NCBI GenBank assembly: GCA_947561395.2
Contig: OX387187.1
Coordinates: 18,767,829-18,831,828 of the forward strand
Source of the DNA: Buxus sempervirens
Lineage: Eukaryota; Streptophyta; Magnoliopsida; Buxales; Buxaceae
Reading direction: 5' to 3'
Length of the DNA stretch: 64,000 nt
The position numbers and the translations under genes were made by a program. Shown here in pieces: positions 24,205-36,173 of this stretch (positions are counted from its first letter, which is position 1; every line of letters begins with the position of its first letter). The notes below the pieces were generated by a model. That model made no database searches. It was not told the DNA's origin and saw nothing but the letters and a program-made list of their open reading frames with translations.

Positions 24205-25522
24205 TTTCTGGCCAAAGATTTCATGGGAGGGGCGACTGTTAGACTTGTAAACAGTATTTTATAAAAGTTTTTTCCATTTTCCTATCAAAAAAAAAAAAAC
24301 CTTCTATAACGTCAATTAACGTTATTCTTTTTTGTTGTAACTGAACCGGATAAACCGGATTCAGTTTTTTGGGTTTGTCTTCTTAAGAAAGGGCTTTTGC
24401 CCTCTTCGTAAAGAAGAGAAAAATCTGAGAACAAAGGGAAAAAGAAAACCCTCGTGCTCATTTTCTATTGCTGCCGACATCTTCTCATTTTCTATTTTTC
24501 TCTACTGTTTCAACCTTTGCTTTGAGTATTTTGGTTTTGCTGAAATCTGGTGTCTACGTTTTGGTGTTGTTGGGAGATATCAGAATTCTGATTTCATAGA
24601 GAACAAAAGATCTGGTGTCTAGGTTTTATCTTCTTTTGTTTAATCTGAGTGACACTCAAGAGTTCGTGTTGTGGCTGGTATTATTGTGCGATTTACCAGT
24701 CTTCTCCACCGTTGAATGCTGGAAGCTACAGCACCTACGCCCACGCACTGAGGAATCATTCCGAAAGGGGGTGCTGAAAGGCTTTAAGCACAGGGGTTTC
24801 CTAGCCTCGCCTCGGTCTTCCATTTCTACAAGTCTTCCTGTTATTTCAACAACTTTCTTATTACTATTTGTTATTTTCGTGATTCTGTTCTTCTTCATAT
24901 TTTGAGTATTTATCTATTCGTGTATTGATGTTTCAGAACTGCTGATTTATCTATCCATGCATCTGTTCTTCATCATATATCTGTTATTCGAACTGCTGAT
25001 TTCATATTGCTGATTTATCTATTTGTGCATCTAATCCTTCATCGCTTTAAATCTGACTGTTGAAAATGTTGGAAACAGAACCTGTTTAGTCCTTTGTGCT
25101 AGTGTTCTTTTTCTCAAAAATAAGTTACCGTTATTGCATATCATTTCATAATCAGATTTTATCTATATATCTGTTCATTACTCCATAGTTAGTTAAATTT
25201 GCTCTCTAGTGCATCTGTGAGTTTGTTTTGCATCTGTAAGTTTGTTTCATGAATTATAGTTTCTGTTGCTGTAATTTTTGTACCACTGTTATTTGAATTC
25301 ATCACAGTTGCTCCCTGTTTTATTGTTCAAAGTTATTTGAATTCATCGCAGTTGTTGGAAACATATTGTTGGTTTTTGTTCCTAATAATCAGACCATTCG
25401 TGCTTGTCATTTTTCTGTGTTACAGCATCTTGTCTTTTCTCTTTTAGTACCAGAGATACAACATTCTTAAAGCCTTTCATTACTGTTATTTGATAGAAAA
25501 CTTTCTGTAATTTGTTATTTAT

Positions 25523-26333
25523 ATGGAACTGATTAAAACCCCATATGCTGTAAATCTCAGTAAAGTTGAACCCTTAGTTGGGGACAACTTCAAGAGATGG
25601 AAATAGAAGTTATATTACTTGCTTGAAACTTTAGAGATTGATTTTGTGTTAACAAAAACTAAACCAGAAATCCCTGAAGGTGAAACTGAGTCACCCGAAT
25701 TGACTAAATGGATAAAAGCTGAGAGGATGTGTAGGCATTACATCCTAAATTATTTATCTAATGATCTGTTTGATATTTATTGTGTTTATGAAACTCCTAG
25801 AGACTTATGGGAAGCATTACATAAGAAATACATAACTGAAGATGCATGTGTTGTTAAATTTGCCATAGGGAAATTCCTTGAATTTAATATGATAGATGGC
25901 AAATCTGTTTCTGATCAAATTAATGAATATCAGAAAACTGTTAGGGATCTATCTAATGAAGGAATTCTATTACCTGGGAAATTTGTGGTTGGAGCTTTAA
26001 AAAGAGAAGTTACCTCCCTCCTGGAAGGTATATAAAACTAACCTTAAGCACAAAAGAAAAGACATGACTCTAGATGAACTTATAGTGCATATAAGGATAG
26101 AATAACAAGCCCAATCTAGAGAGAAGGTACAAAAACCTCCTGTTCCCTTTCCAACTACTAAAGCCAACTTTGTTGAGGGTTCTAAGAAGAAGAAATGGGA
26201 TGCTCATAAATCCTTTAGACCTACCAACAAAACTGAATTTAAGAAAAGAGGTAACTGCTTTGTCTGTGGCAAACCTAGCCATCATGCGGCTCAATGCCGG
26301 CATAAGAAGGGCAAAGACAGACCTCAACTTAAC
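25523..26333 (+). pseudogene. Copia gag with CCHC zinc knuckle, broken
   Basis: The frame from ATG 25523 encodes a Copia-type gag (VGDNFKRWK ... LFDIYCVYETPRDLWEALHK), the capsid-like protein that packages element RNA. It is interrupted by TAG at 25604-25606, a frameshift near 26000-26010 and a stop near 26104. A CCHC zinc knuckle (CFVCGKPSHHAAQC) follows in frame with the protease. Without suppression this copy cannot make full-length gag. Confidence 0.88.
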
Positions 26334-29300
26334 TTGGCTGAAACTGATGTTATTGTTGCTGTTATTTCAGAAATAAATTTGACAAGCAACAACAAGGAAT
26401 GGGTGGTGGACACTGGTGCTACGAAACACATTTGTGGAGATCGTGATATGTTCACATCTTACCAACCCGTGGGAGAAGGCGAGCAAGTGTATCTAGCAGA
26501 CTCTTGTACATCACCAGTTTCTGGGAAAGGGAAAGTTCTAATCAAGCTTACTTCTGGGAAGCAACTTGTATTGACTGAGGTTCTTCATGTACCTGGGATT
26601 AGAAGGAACCTATTATCAGGATACCTTCTGAATAAAGTGGGGATCAAACTTGTATTTGAGGGTAATAAAGTAGTACTCTCTAGGAATGGGATATTCTTGG
26701 GCAAGGGATATTGTAATAATGGATTGTTTGTACTGAATGTTTCTGATGAAATTAATGAAATAACCGGTTCAGCTTACTTGATTGACTCAATTTCTTTATG
26801 GCATGCAAGATTAGGCCACACTAATATTTCATACATTAAAAGAATGCAAAATCTAGGATTAATCAAGAATACAACAAACAATAACTTTGATAAATGTGAA
26901 TCATGCTCTGAAGCAAAATTCACAAATAAACCCCATAAATCTGTAAAAAGAGAAACCGAATTTCTTAATCTAATTCATAGTGATATAGCTGATATGAAGC
27001 ACACTATGTCTAGAGGAGGTAAAAATTATTTTATTACCTTTATAGATGACTTTAGTAGATTTACTAAAGTTTATCTTTTAAGAAGTAAGGATGAAGCTGT
27101 AGAGACTTTTATCAAGTATAAAACTGAAATAGAAAATCAATTAAATAAGAAGATTAAAAGACTTAGAACAGATAGAGGAGGTGAGTATGGCTCAAACCCA
27201 TTTCACAAATATTGTGAAGATAATGGGATTATTCATGAAGTCACTGCTCCCTACTCTCCTGAGTCTAATGGAGTAGCTGAGAGGAAGAATAGAACTCTCA
27301 AAGAAATGATGAACTCCATGATTGTTAGTTCTGGTTCACCCTCAAATTTATGGGGGGAAGTTATCCTTTCTGCTTGTTTTATAACAAACAGGATTCCTCA
27401 TAAGAAAATTGGTAAGACTCCCTTTGAACTTTGGAAGGGACACACTCCTAACTTAAATTACATTAAGGTGTGGGGTTGTCTAGCTAAAGTGGGTCTACCA
27501 ATTATTAAGAGGAAAAGGATAGGACCTAAGACTATTGATTGTGTCTTTATAGGTTATGCTGAGCACAACGCTGCCTATAGATTTCTTTCTTTGAAACCTG
27601 TAGATGATAATATGGTGTCAGCTAACACTATAATAGAATATAGGGATGTAGACTTTTTTGAGTCTACTTTTCCTTTAAGGTCAAAAGTGACATTAGGTTC
27701 AGATGTGGCTTCCTCAAGCCAAACCAATGAGTTAGAACCTGAACTAAGTCTTAGAATTGAACCAGAACATGTTGTAGAACCTGAACAGAGTCTTAGAATT
27801 GAACCAGAAAATAATATAGAACTTGAACCTGAATTAAGAAGAAGTAAAAGACCTAGGAAGGCTACCAACCTAGGAGATGACTTTTATACATTCTTAATAG
27901 ATGGTGAACCTGCAACCTATGAAGAAGCTATGACTTCTCCAGATGCAGTGTTTTGGAGAGAAGCCATTAATAGTGAGCTAGATTCAATTTTAGCCAATCA
28001 CACTTGGGAGTTAGTTGATTTGCCACCTGGAACTAAACCCATAGGATGTAAATGGATTTTCAGGAAAAAGTTAAAAACAGATGGTTCTGTAGATAAATAC
28101 AAAGCTAGACTAGTAGCAAAAGGTTTTAGTCAACAAAAGGAGGTAGACTATTTTGATACCTATGCACCAGTGGCTAGAATTACTACCATCAGGATATTGA
28201 TAGCCTTGGCATCTATAAATAACCTTGTAATTCACCAAATGGATGTTAAAACTGCCTTTCTAAATGGTGATTTAGAAGAGGAGATTTATATGAAACAACC
28301 TGAAGGTTTTAAAGTACCTGGAAAAGAAAATAAAGTGTGTAGATTAGTTAAATCTTTGTATGGTTTGAAACAAGCACCTAAACAGTGGCATGAAAAGTTT
28401 GATAAAGTGCTTGTAAAGAATGGGTTTCATATAAATGATTCAGATAGGTGTGTATATTATAAGTTTAATAATAATTTAGGAGTTATTATTTGCTTATATG
28501 TAGATGACATGCTTATCATGGGTACTAGTTTAGACTTAGTTGTTTCTACTAAGCGATTTCTTTCTTCTAAATTTGAGATGAAAGATTTAGGAGAAGCTGA
28601 TGTCATTTTAGGCATCAAGATATTAAGAGAGTCGGGTAGTATCAAATTAAGCCAATCACATTATGTAGAGAAGATTCTAAGGAAATTTGGACATATGGAT
28701 TCTAATCCATTATCATCTCCTTATGATTCTAGCATACATCTTAGAAAAAAATATAGGTGAAAATGTATCCCAGGTTGAGTATGCTAGAGTGATTGGTTCA
28801 TTGATGTATTTGATGAACTGCACCAGACCTGATATTGCTTATGCAGTAGGGAGACTGAGTAGGTATACTCATAGTCCTAATTATGAACATTGGAGAGCCC
28901 TTGTTAGGGTTTTGAGGTACCTTAAGGGTACAATGGACTATAGTTTACAGTACTTAGGATATCCCACTGTATTGGAGGGCTATTGTGATGCAAACTGGGT
29001 GACTGGGCATGATGATACAAATTCAACCAGTGGCTATGTTTTTACTTTAGGAAGTGGGGCTGTTTCATGGAAATCATATAAACAGTCATGTAATGCAAAA
29101 TCCACCATCGAATCAGAGTTTGTAGCCTTAGAGCTAGCCGGTGGAGAGGTAGAGTGGTTAAGAAACCTTCTGCATGATATCTCTTTATGGACGAAACCAG
29201 CACCTCCTATTACTATTTTGTGTGATAGCCAGGCAGCAATAGCTAAAGCCCAGAATAATATATACAATGGAAAAAAGAGACACATAAGATTGAGGCATAA

Positions 29301-29460
29301 TATTATTAAACAATTACTCAGTGATGGGGTAATTGCATTGACGTTTGTGAGGTCAGTTGGAAATCTGGCAGATCCACTGACGAAGCCTCTGAGCAAGAAG
29401 CTCGTTATCAGCACATCGAGGGGGATGGGTCTAAAGCCCATGGGAATAAACAACCCGTGA
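26334..29460 (+). pseudogene. Copia pol: protease-integrase-RT-RNase H, one frameshift
   Basis: An 808-codon open stretch (26334-28760) contains the aspartic protease motif DTGATKHICG, a GAG-pre-integrase zinc region (SLWHARLGH ... CESCSEAKF), and the integrase core with its acidic residues in HSDIADMK, RTDRGGEY and ESNGVAERKNR. The RT follows (WIFRKKLKTDGSVDKYKARL; catalytic YVDD). A frameshift at the A-run 28745-28751 separates it from RNase H ([10 protein letters not shown] ... [13 protein letters not shown] ... [15 protein letters not shown]), which ends at 29460. The domain order (integrase before RT) establishes Copia. The lineage within Copia is not assigned. Confidence 0.93.
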
Positions 29461-30017
29461 TGGAAACCCAACCTACGTGAATGGCGATCCCATGAAGTAG
29501 GTTCAATGGGAAGAACAAGTCACCTGAGTTGTTTGTGAAGCACTACAATTTATTTAATTTGTGAGAAATCTATTCCTATGATGTGAGTAGTGCAAATTGC
29601 AACGTATGTGAGGTTGAGTTATAAAACTCTTAATAATTTCTATATCCTTTATAGGTGGTGTGTTTTAGTTGCGGTTTACACACTTGATGGATATTACCTA
29701 TGTGAGTGTGGGGGTGGAGCCGCCTCTATTGAGAATTGGGATAATTCTCTAGAGCTCTCACGAGACCAGCAGGCGCATGGCCGTATGAGCGCCAACCCGT
29801 TTAGAATTCTATTTGAGGTATTCTATTGTGTTGATTATAGAAATAGATGATGTACAATAAAGAATTCAGGTTAAAGAATTTATTCTACCGGAATTTTGTA
29901 AATCCTATTCTATAAATTTTAAGTATCGGTTAAGTCCAAAAGACACTGGTATTTTGATACATTAGAATTTTAGTCACTCAGATTTTGTCCTTTAATTTTG
30001 AGACTTGTGGGGGGAAT
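29461..30017 (+). other. Copia 3' untranslated region and polypurine tract
   Basis: Non-coding sequence between the RNase H stop and the 3' LTR. It ends in the purine-rich GTGGGGGGAAT abutting the LTR start, the expected plus-strand primer. Confidence 0.75.
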
Positions 30018-31271
30018 TGTTGTATTTTTTATAAGTCTCAAAATAGAGACTTGTTTTTAAATATTTTATTTTTATAATGTTATGTAGCGTTAACCTTCTA
30101 TAACGTCAATTAACGTTATTATTTTTTGTTGTAACTGAACCGGATAAACCGGATTCAATTTTTTGGGTTTGTCTTCTTAAGAAAGGGCTTTTGCCCTCTT
30201 CGTAAAGAAGAGAAAAATCTGAGAACGAAGGGAAAAAGAAAACCCTCGTGCTCATTTTCTATTGCTGCCGACATCTTCTCATTTTCTATTTTTCTCTACT
30301 GTTTCAACCTTTGCTTTGAGTATTTTGGTTTTGCTGAAATCTGGTGTCTACGTTTTGGTGTTGTTGGGAGATATCAGAATTCTGATTTCATAGAGAACAA
30401 AAGATCTGGTGTCTAGGTTTTATCTTCTTTTGTTGAATCTGAGTGACACTCAAGAGTTCGTGTTGTGGCTGGTATTATTGTGCGATTTACCAGTCTTCTC
30501 CACCGTTGAATGCTGGAAGCTACAGCACCTACACCCACGCACTGAGGAATCATTCCGAATGGGGGTGCTGAAAGGCTTTAAGCACAGGGGTTTCCTAGCC
30601 TCGCCTCGGTCTTCCATTTCTATAAGTCTTCCTGTTATTTCAACAACTTTCTTATTACTATTTGTTATTTTCGTGATTCTGTTCTTCTTCATATTTTGAG
30701 TATTTATCTATTCGTGTATTGATGTTTCAGAACTGCTGATTTCATATTGCTGATTTATCTATCCGTGCATCTGTTCTTCATCATATATCTGTTATTCGAA
30801 CTGCTGATTTCATATTGCTGATTTATCTATTCGTGCATCTAATCCTTCATCGCTTTAAATCTGACTGTTGAAAATGTTGGAAACAGAACCTGTTTAGTCC
30901 TTTGTGCTAGTGTTCTTTTTCTCAAAAATAAGTTACTGTTATTGCATATCATTTCATAATCAGATTTTATCTATATATCTGTTCATTATTCCATAGTTAG
31001 TTAAATTTGCTCTCTAGTGCATCTGTGAGTTTGTTTTGCATCTGTAAGTTTGTTTCATGAATTATAGTTTCTGTTGCTGTAATTTCTGTACCACTGTTAT
31101 TTGAATTCATCACAGTTGCTCCCTGTTTTATTGTTCAAAGTTATTTGAATTCATCGCAGTTGTTGGAAACATATTGTTGGTTTTTGTTCCTAATAATCAG
31201 ACCATTCGTGCTTGTCATTTTTCTGTGTTACAGCATCTTGTCTTTTCTCTTTTAGTACCAGAGATACAACA
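30018..31271 (+). repeat. 3' LTR of the Copia element
   Basis: A 1,254-bp copy of the 5' LTR with identical ends (TGTTGTAT...ATACAACA), followed by the CATGT target duplication. It is uninterrupted and serves as the reference for reconstructing the split 5' copy. The 96-codon frame at 30409-30699 also occurs in the 5' LTR and has no domain, so it is taken as LTR sequence. Confidence 0.95.
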
Positions 31272-31668
31272 CATGTCAGCAGTGACATTGAGTTACCAGG
31301 GTTAAGGGATGAAGGTTTGGAGCTCTCTTAGTGAAAACCGATTGTGATAACCTCTTGAGATTATCGGATTGTGATAACCTCTTGAGATTATCGCGCAGGT
31401 GAGGAGAAACGCTATTGAGATATGCAAGTTAGAGAAGGCCACCCTCCTTCCCACTTTGTGTTTGCAGTCTTCCGCGTGCCTAAAGCTTCTCCCCTTGTCT
31501 CTTTTGGGTGTCAATCTCTGTCTTTGCTCTTGTGTTCTCTCTCTCGTGCTGTCCGTGGTGCGCCCTTTACTTGGTGGGTGGTTGTTGTATTAGGGTTCAA
31601 ATAGAAGGTATCACCAATAGGCTGAAAAATCAGGTTATCCCCCAAGACAAAGTACTATTTTCAAAATC

Positions 31669-32375
31669 TTGGAGGAAGAAAAAGCTAGAATCGAGAATAA
31701 ATGGAGGGTGATGCTGATCCGCGAAATCCCAGGCTTGAGTATACATATAAATATGTTAAAAAACATTATGAATAGGGTTTGGAAACTTGTGGGAGTTAGC
31801 TGGGTTACTCAGGTTAGGGCTAATAGATTTCTCTCGAGCCTCAAGTCGAAAGGAGATAGGGAAAGGGTGGTGTCTGCTCAACCCTGGTCTATCAATGGCC
31901 ATATCTTGCACCTGAAAGAAATTGAAGAGGAGTCTGAAGCGGAAAGACAAGAATAGAAGATTTTAAGATTTGGATGTAGATACATAACCTCCCTCTAAAG
32001 TTTAGAGATTCCTTGATTATCAACCAGATGGTGAGTAGACTTGGGAGGGTTCTGGAATGTGAGGTTAACAATGAGGAAGTCAATGGGATCGTAGCGGTGC
32101 GCATCAATCTCCCTATCAAAGATCCGATGCCTGCATGTATTTTCTTTGAAGCAGAGGAAAGTAAACCCTTTTGGCTAGTCTTCAAGTATGAGCTCCTACT
32201 TGAATTTTGTTACTCGTGTGGATGTTTAGATCATAATTTTCTAGAATGTGTTAATCCCTTTATTGCCAAGAATGAGGTTGATAGTGATGTAGATCCAAGA
32301 TCGTATGATCAGACTATTAGAGTTCCCCCTGTCAAGAGAAAAACCTGCTATTCAATGAAAGGGAAAAGCTGCTGA
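31669..32375 (+). pseudogene. LINE ORF1, RNA-binding DUF4283/zinc-knuckle protein, broken
   Basis: Two frames (31669-31956 and 32013-32375) form the typical plant L1 ORF1. The first has an N-terminal DUF4283-like fold (EEEKARIENKWRVML, VRANRFLSSLKSKGDRERVV, QPWSINGHILHL). The second has the linker and a zinc knuckle (FCYSCGCLDHNFLEC). An in-frame stop and a frame change separate them. ORF1 proteins bind LINE RNA. The first LINE in this window lacks this ORF. Confidence 0.8.
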
Positions 32376-33101
32376 GTCCCAGCCAAGTCGGTTTCTTTAG
32401 GCACTCAGCAGAATCGGAACACAACTGTGATCGAGTTGAATTGCAATAGTCAGATGTCAACTCAGTTAATGTCGATGTGATGGAGCAAGGCATTGAGCAG
32501 TGCGTCTCAGGTTCCTCCCTTTCTTTTTTTTTTTTTTTTTTGGTAATGATCTCAGGTTTCTCTTTGCCTGAGGAATGCAGAGATCTTTCGAGTGATTTGG
32601 TCACTGGCCCTTCCCGGGTCGGGTTATAAAACCGACTTGAAGACCCTGGGCAATTGGTTCTATCAAGCTTAGCCAATGTAAACCCGATTAAAGCCAAAGT
32701 CCAATTCTCGACTGATTTGTTGACCAACTTCTTTCAATTCTGAACCAGAACTATAGCCTAGGCCCAACTCACATATCCATTAGATCTAACCCCCCCACTT
32801 ATCCCTAAATGAAAGCCCAAGAAGGAAGCATATGTGAGTATAATAGCAGAGAGGAGCAGAATCTAGTTCATGCCTTCATGTGAGAGGCACCGATGGAGGA
32901 GGGGATATCTAATGGTAGGACCCTGAGATACAAAGATAAGGGGAAGGAGGCAGTGTCTACAAGTAAGAAGAGGAAAACCAATGACAAAGGATTACAATAG
33001 TTCAAGTTCAGAGATCAGGAAGAACTTACCAACCAGACTGGAAATATTCATCTCTAGGAAGATAACGTAGTGTGTTCGACTGTGATCTTCCAACCCCCAC
33101 C

Positions 33102-34136
33102 ATGATCACTTTAGCTTGGAATTGTCGAGGAATCAGGCGACCTTTGACAAAGAAGTATTTGAAATTTCTTATTAGAAAATATAAGCCTAACCTTGTGCTC
33201 CTTTCCAAAATGATGGATTTGGACAGTATTTCGGGAAGGAGTATGAGGAATTTTGGATTTAACAATTTTGGTTGGTTTGCCTATCAGGGATTATCAGGAG
33301 GTTTTCAGGTAATGTGGGACGAGTCTGCACCAATCAAGGTAATCCATAACGAGCCATGTATGATCCACATGAGCTTATTTCCACAATCTCAGAGGGAAGA
33401 GAATATCACTTTTGCGTGCAAGTCATGTTCAAGCCATCCAGAAACAATAGTGGACGCAAATAAAAGCTATAGCAGAAAATCAGCAAAGTCCTTGGGCGTT
33501 GATTGGAGACTTCAACGTTGTCTTAAACAGTTGAGAAAATAGAGGAGGCAAAGGATTCAAGGTAACTCAGGCTAACCTACTTAATGATCTTATTCATGGG
33601 TGCGATCTAATGGAAATCCAACAAAAGGGCTAGAATTCACATGGGATAAAGGTAGGGAGGGGACATGCTAGAATCTGAGAAAAACTTGATAAAGTTGGTT
33701 CCTATCCCACCTAAATTATTTGATAACCCAGGAGCCGATCTTAGGCTCTGATCACAGTCCCACTGTCATTATCAATGACCCCCCTAGGTTGCCGAGACAA
33801 AGACCCTTTAAGTGTAAATTCCTATGGATGGAAGAGGGTGGATGTAAGGAGATTATCAGAGCTGATTGGATGGAGGGAGAGGCAAGAAGAAGAAATAGAT
33901 CCCTTTCTGATAGACTGAGTGATCTCGGGTGCAAATTAAAAAAATGGAGTCAAGATCATATAGGAAATATACAGTCCAAAGCCATTGCTCTATTCTAGGA
34001 CTTGAAAAAAATCCAGAGAGAATTAGAATATAAAGATAGTCAGGTCCTTCTAGCTAAAGAGAGGGAGTGTAGACAAAATACATTCATGTCCTAAAGGAAC
34101 AAGAAATTTTGTGGGCTTAAAAGTCTAGAATCAGTT
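33102..34136 (+). pseudogene. LINE ORF2 endonuclease portion, truncated and broken
   Basis: From ATG 33102 the endonuclease N-terminus reads ITLAWNCRGIRRPLTKKYL, where the sister LINE has a stop in NC*G. It continues past LSGGFQVMWDES. The frame is lost near 33490-33540. The conserved EPILGSDHSPTVI occurs at about 33730, followed by the linker up to the break. Stops and frameshifts are frequent. No RT domain is present. Confidence 0.85.
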
Positions 34137-36173
34137 TGTAATGCTCCGGATCCGAGTTGTTAATTAAAGATATAACTTGTCTCATGGTAACACTGTGTAT
34201 GAGCCCATAGCAAGCCAGTGCTATAATATAATTCAAAAATTATATCAATATTAGAGTGCGGAAACAAAAGAGAATTTAAACAAAACTAATCTGAATCTTT
34301 ATTACTCTATAATTCTGAAATTGTCTTCAAATAAAACAAATCAATCTTCTATTATAAAATTCTGGACACGAAGGTCTGCTACATCGCTCACTCTTATCTC
34401 ACCAATCATAAAATAACTTCCTAATTACAGAAAAATAAACTCCCTAAAACATGAATAAAAAATCCTGCATAAGGCAATAATAGTCGTCCTCTATGTAATC
34501 ATCCGATGGATACTCCTCACTAGTACCCTGTGGCTCTACCCCAGCAGTATCGTCCTCTCCAGAAAAGTCTGAAAACAAAACAAAACAAAGCAAGAATGAA
34601 ATTTAAAATCCCAGCAAGTAGCATATGCATGAATAAAGCATTTTATCATATATAATTTTCAAGATAGCATATGTTTCAAATATAGAACAGTAACGGATAA
34701 TTCATTTGCCAGTCATTTTCCAAATCAATATCAAACAATAATTTCCAATCATGCAAATTAAATCTTTGCGATGATGTGACATCATAGGAGTCATGAGAAC
34801 AATACATCTCTGAAAAGCTAAATGCCTGAGTCAAGGGTTTCCACCTCACAATTTAGGTGCAAAGCTAAGATACACAGTCATCGATTAATTGCGGATCACC
34901 CAACCGAGATACATGGAGGGCTGGCACGTACAATCCAATCAACTGCAACAACGTGGGAATACCAAACCAAGATACATGGTGGGTAACCCAAAATAACTAC
35001 ATCGAGATACACGATGGGTGGGATTACTGCAGCATAACCAGATACAGGAAGACCTTGTTGAGGTACACGATGAGAGCATATGTGAAACAGATTTAACCAA
35101 ATAAAGAAAATAAGTGAGGTACCTTAAGTATACAAGTGGGGTACCTTAGTTATATGAGGTACCTTAAGTATATAAGTGGGGTACCTTAGTTATATAAGGG
35201 GGTACTTTAGTTATACGAAAGGGGTACCTTAGTTATATAAGGGGGTGTACCTTAGGTAAAACAAGGGGCTACCTTAGGTATACAAGTAGGGTACCTTAGG
35301 TATACAAGTAGGGTACCTTAGGTAATACAAATACGGTAACTTAAGCAATACAAGTGGGATACTTTAGGTATACAAGTGGGGTACCTTAGGAAATACAAGT
35401 AGGGTGGTACCTTAGGTAATACAAGTAGGGTACTTTAGGCAATACAAGTGGGGTACTTTAGTGTTATTCGGGAGGGTACTTTGGGTATACTTAGGAGTTA
35501 CTTTAGGTATTCTTAGGAGATACGTTAGGTACACTTGAGAGGTACCTTGGGTATACTTGGGTGGTAATTTAGGTACACTTGGAAGGTACTTTAGGTATTC
35601 TTAGGAGATACTTTAGGTACACTTGAGAGGTTCTTTAAGTATTCATAAGAAGGTGTACATTAGTTTTACTTGGGGTTTGCTCTAGGTGTACTTGGTCCAA
35701 ATTGGTGTTAGTGAGGGTTCGAGAATAATTTCGAAGTGTTGCAAATTTGGATTTGGGCACAAAACAATAAATCTAGAAATTTTGTATTGGACACTCGAAC
35801 GTTAAAGTTGGACATTCGGGTGTTAAACCTTTATTAAATGGTTTCTACAAGATTTAGCTCAACGCGTGATTAACGTACGATTCAAGGTTCGCACGTTAAG
35901 GCAAATTTTCACACTTAACTATAATTTTTCAGAATTTGATTTCCAATTCATTAGAACTAATTGGAGGGTATCTTAGCTAATTGAAATTGAGAGATAACAT
36001 TAACTAAGCTTACCTTAATAACCTTCAATAAAGTTCAATTTGTTTTCTCCAAATCCTTAAGCAAGATCCACATCCACCTCACCTTCATAACACAAATACT
36101 TAATTAGTCTAATAATCCTATTTTAATTAATTAAACTTAGTAATTAAGATATAATCCGGGTCGGGGTTTTACA
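34137..36173 (-). mobile_element. LTR-like block, probably a Gypsy LTR in minus orientation
   Basis: The block begins TGTAATGCTCCGGATCC and ends CGGGTCGGGGTTTTACA. Read on the minus strand the ends are TGTAAAACCCCGACCCGG...GCATTACA, giving TG...CA termini with similar inverted tips, in the style of plant Ty3/Gypsy LTRs. It abruptly interrupts the LINE at 34136. No 5-bp target duplication matches (CAGTT left, CATTC right), and no second LTR was found, so it may be truncated, rearranged or part of a larger element. No coding sequence was seen. Confidence 0.5.
35107..35700. repeat. Diverged minisatellite, ~20-22-bp unit around GGTACCTTAGGTATAC
   Basis: More than 20 imperfect units of the form GGGTACCTTAGGTATACAAG follow each other, grading into a second subtype (GGTACTTTAGGTACACTTG) from about 35460. 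A separate short series built on GAGATACACGATGGGTG lies just before it (about 34905-35075). Both sit inside the LTR-like block. Confidence 0.85.

Larger units (their letters stand above)
19934..24299 (+). mobile_element. L1-type LINE inserted in the Copia 5' LTR
   Basis: This 4.37-kb insertion ends in a 13-base poly(A) (24287-24299). The 15-bp sequence CCTTCTATAACGTCA is present directly before it (19919-19933) and directly after it (24300-24314), a classic target-primed duplication. It carries one degraded ORF2 (endonuclease, reverse transcriptase, zinc-binding region, RNase H-like domain). The first ~180 bp are non-domain sequence and no ORF1 is present, so it is 5'-truncated. Confidence 0.95.
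19843..25463 (+). repeat. 5' LTR of the Copia element, split by a LINE
   Basis: The LTR sequence runs 19843-19933, is interrupted by the LINE, and resumes at 24300 through 25463, where it ends ATACAACA. Removing the LINE and one copy of the target duplication leaves about 1,240 bp. By eye it differs from the 3' LTR at about 13 bases and one short indel (~15 bp), roughly 1% divergence. Confidence 0.92.
19843..31271 (+). mobile_element. Ty1/Copia LTR retrotransposon, complete, with nested LINE
   Basis: The element is bounded by perfect terminal inverted ends TGTTGTAT...ATACAACA and flanked by the 5-bp target duplication CATGT (19838-19842 and 31272-31276). Domain order gag - zinc knuckle - protease - integrase - RT - RNase H is that of Copia. 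A purine-rich tract (GTGGGGGGAA) lies directly before the 3' LTR at 30018. I do not see a standard tRNA-Met primer site after the 5' LTR end (25463). The coding region is broken in several places, so the copy is non-autonomous. Without the LINE it is about 7 kb. Confidence 0.93.
31590..34136 (+). mobile_element. Second L1-type LINE, 5' half only
   Basis: This is a relative of the LINE at 19.9 kb. It retains ORF1 and the endonuclease part of ORF2, and stops abruptly at 34136, in the middle of the segment linking endonuclease to RT. An LTR-like sequence begins at the next base. The homologous boundary in the first LINE is around 21190, so more than 3 kb of RT and downstream sequence is missing. 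The 5' end is not sharply defined. A 27-bp tandem duplication (GATTGTGATAACCTCTTGAG...) lies nearby at about 31340-31393. Confidence 0.85.

Noticed and set aside
24615..30699. 96-codon frames at 24615-24905 and 30409-30699
   Set aside because: Same position in both Copia LTRs, no domain; part of LTR sequence and not a separate gene.
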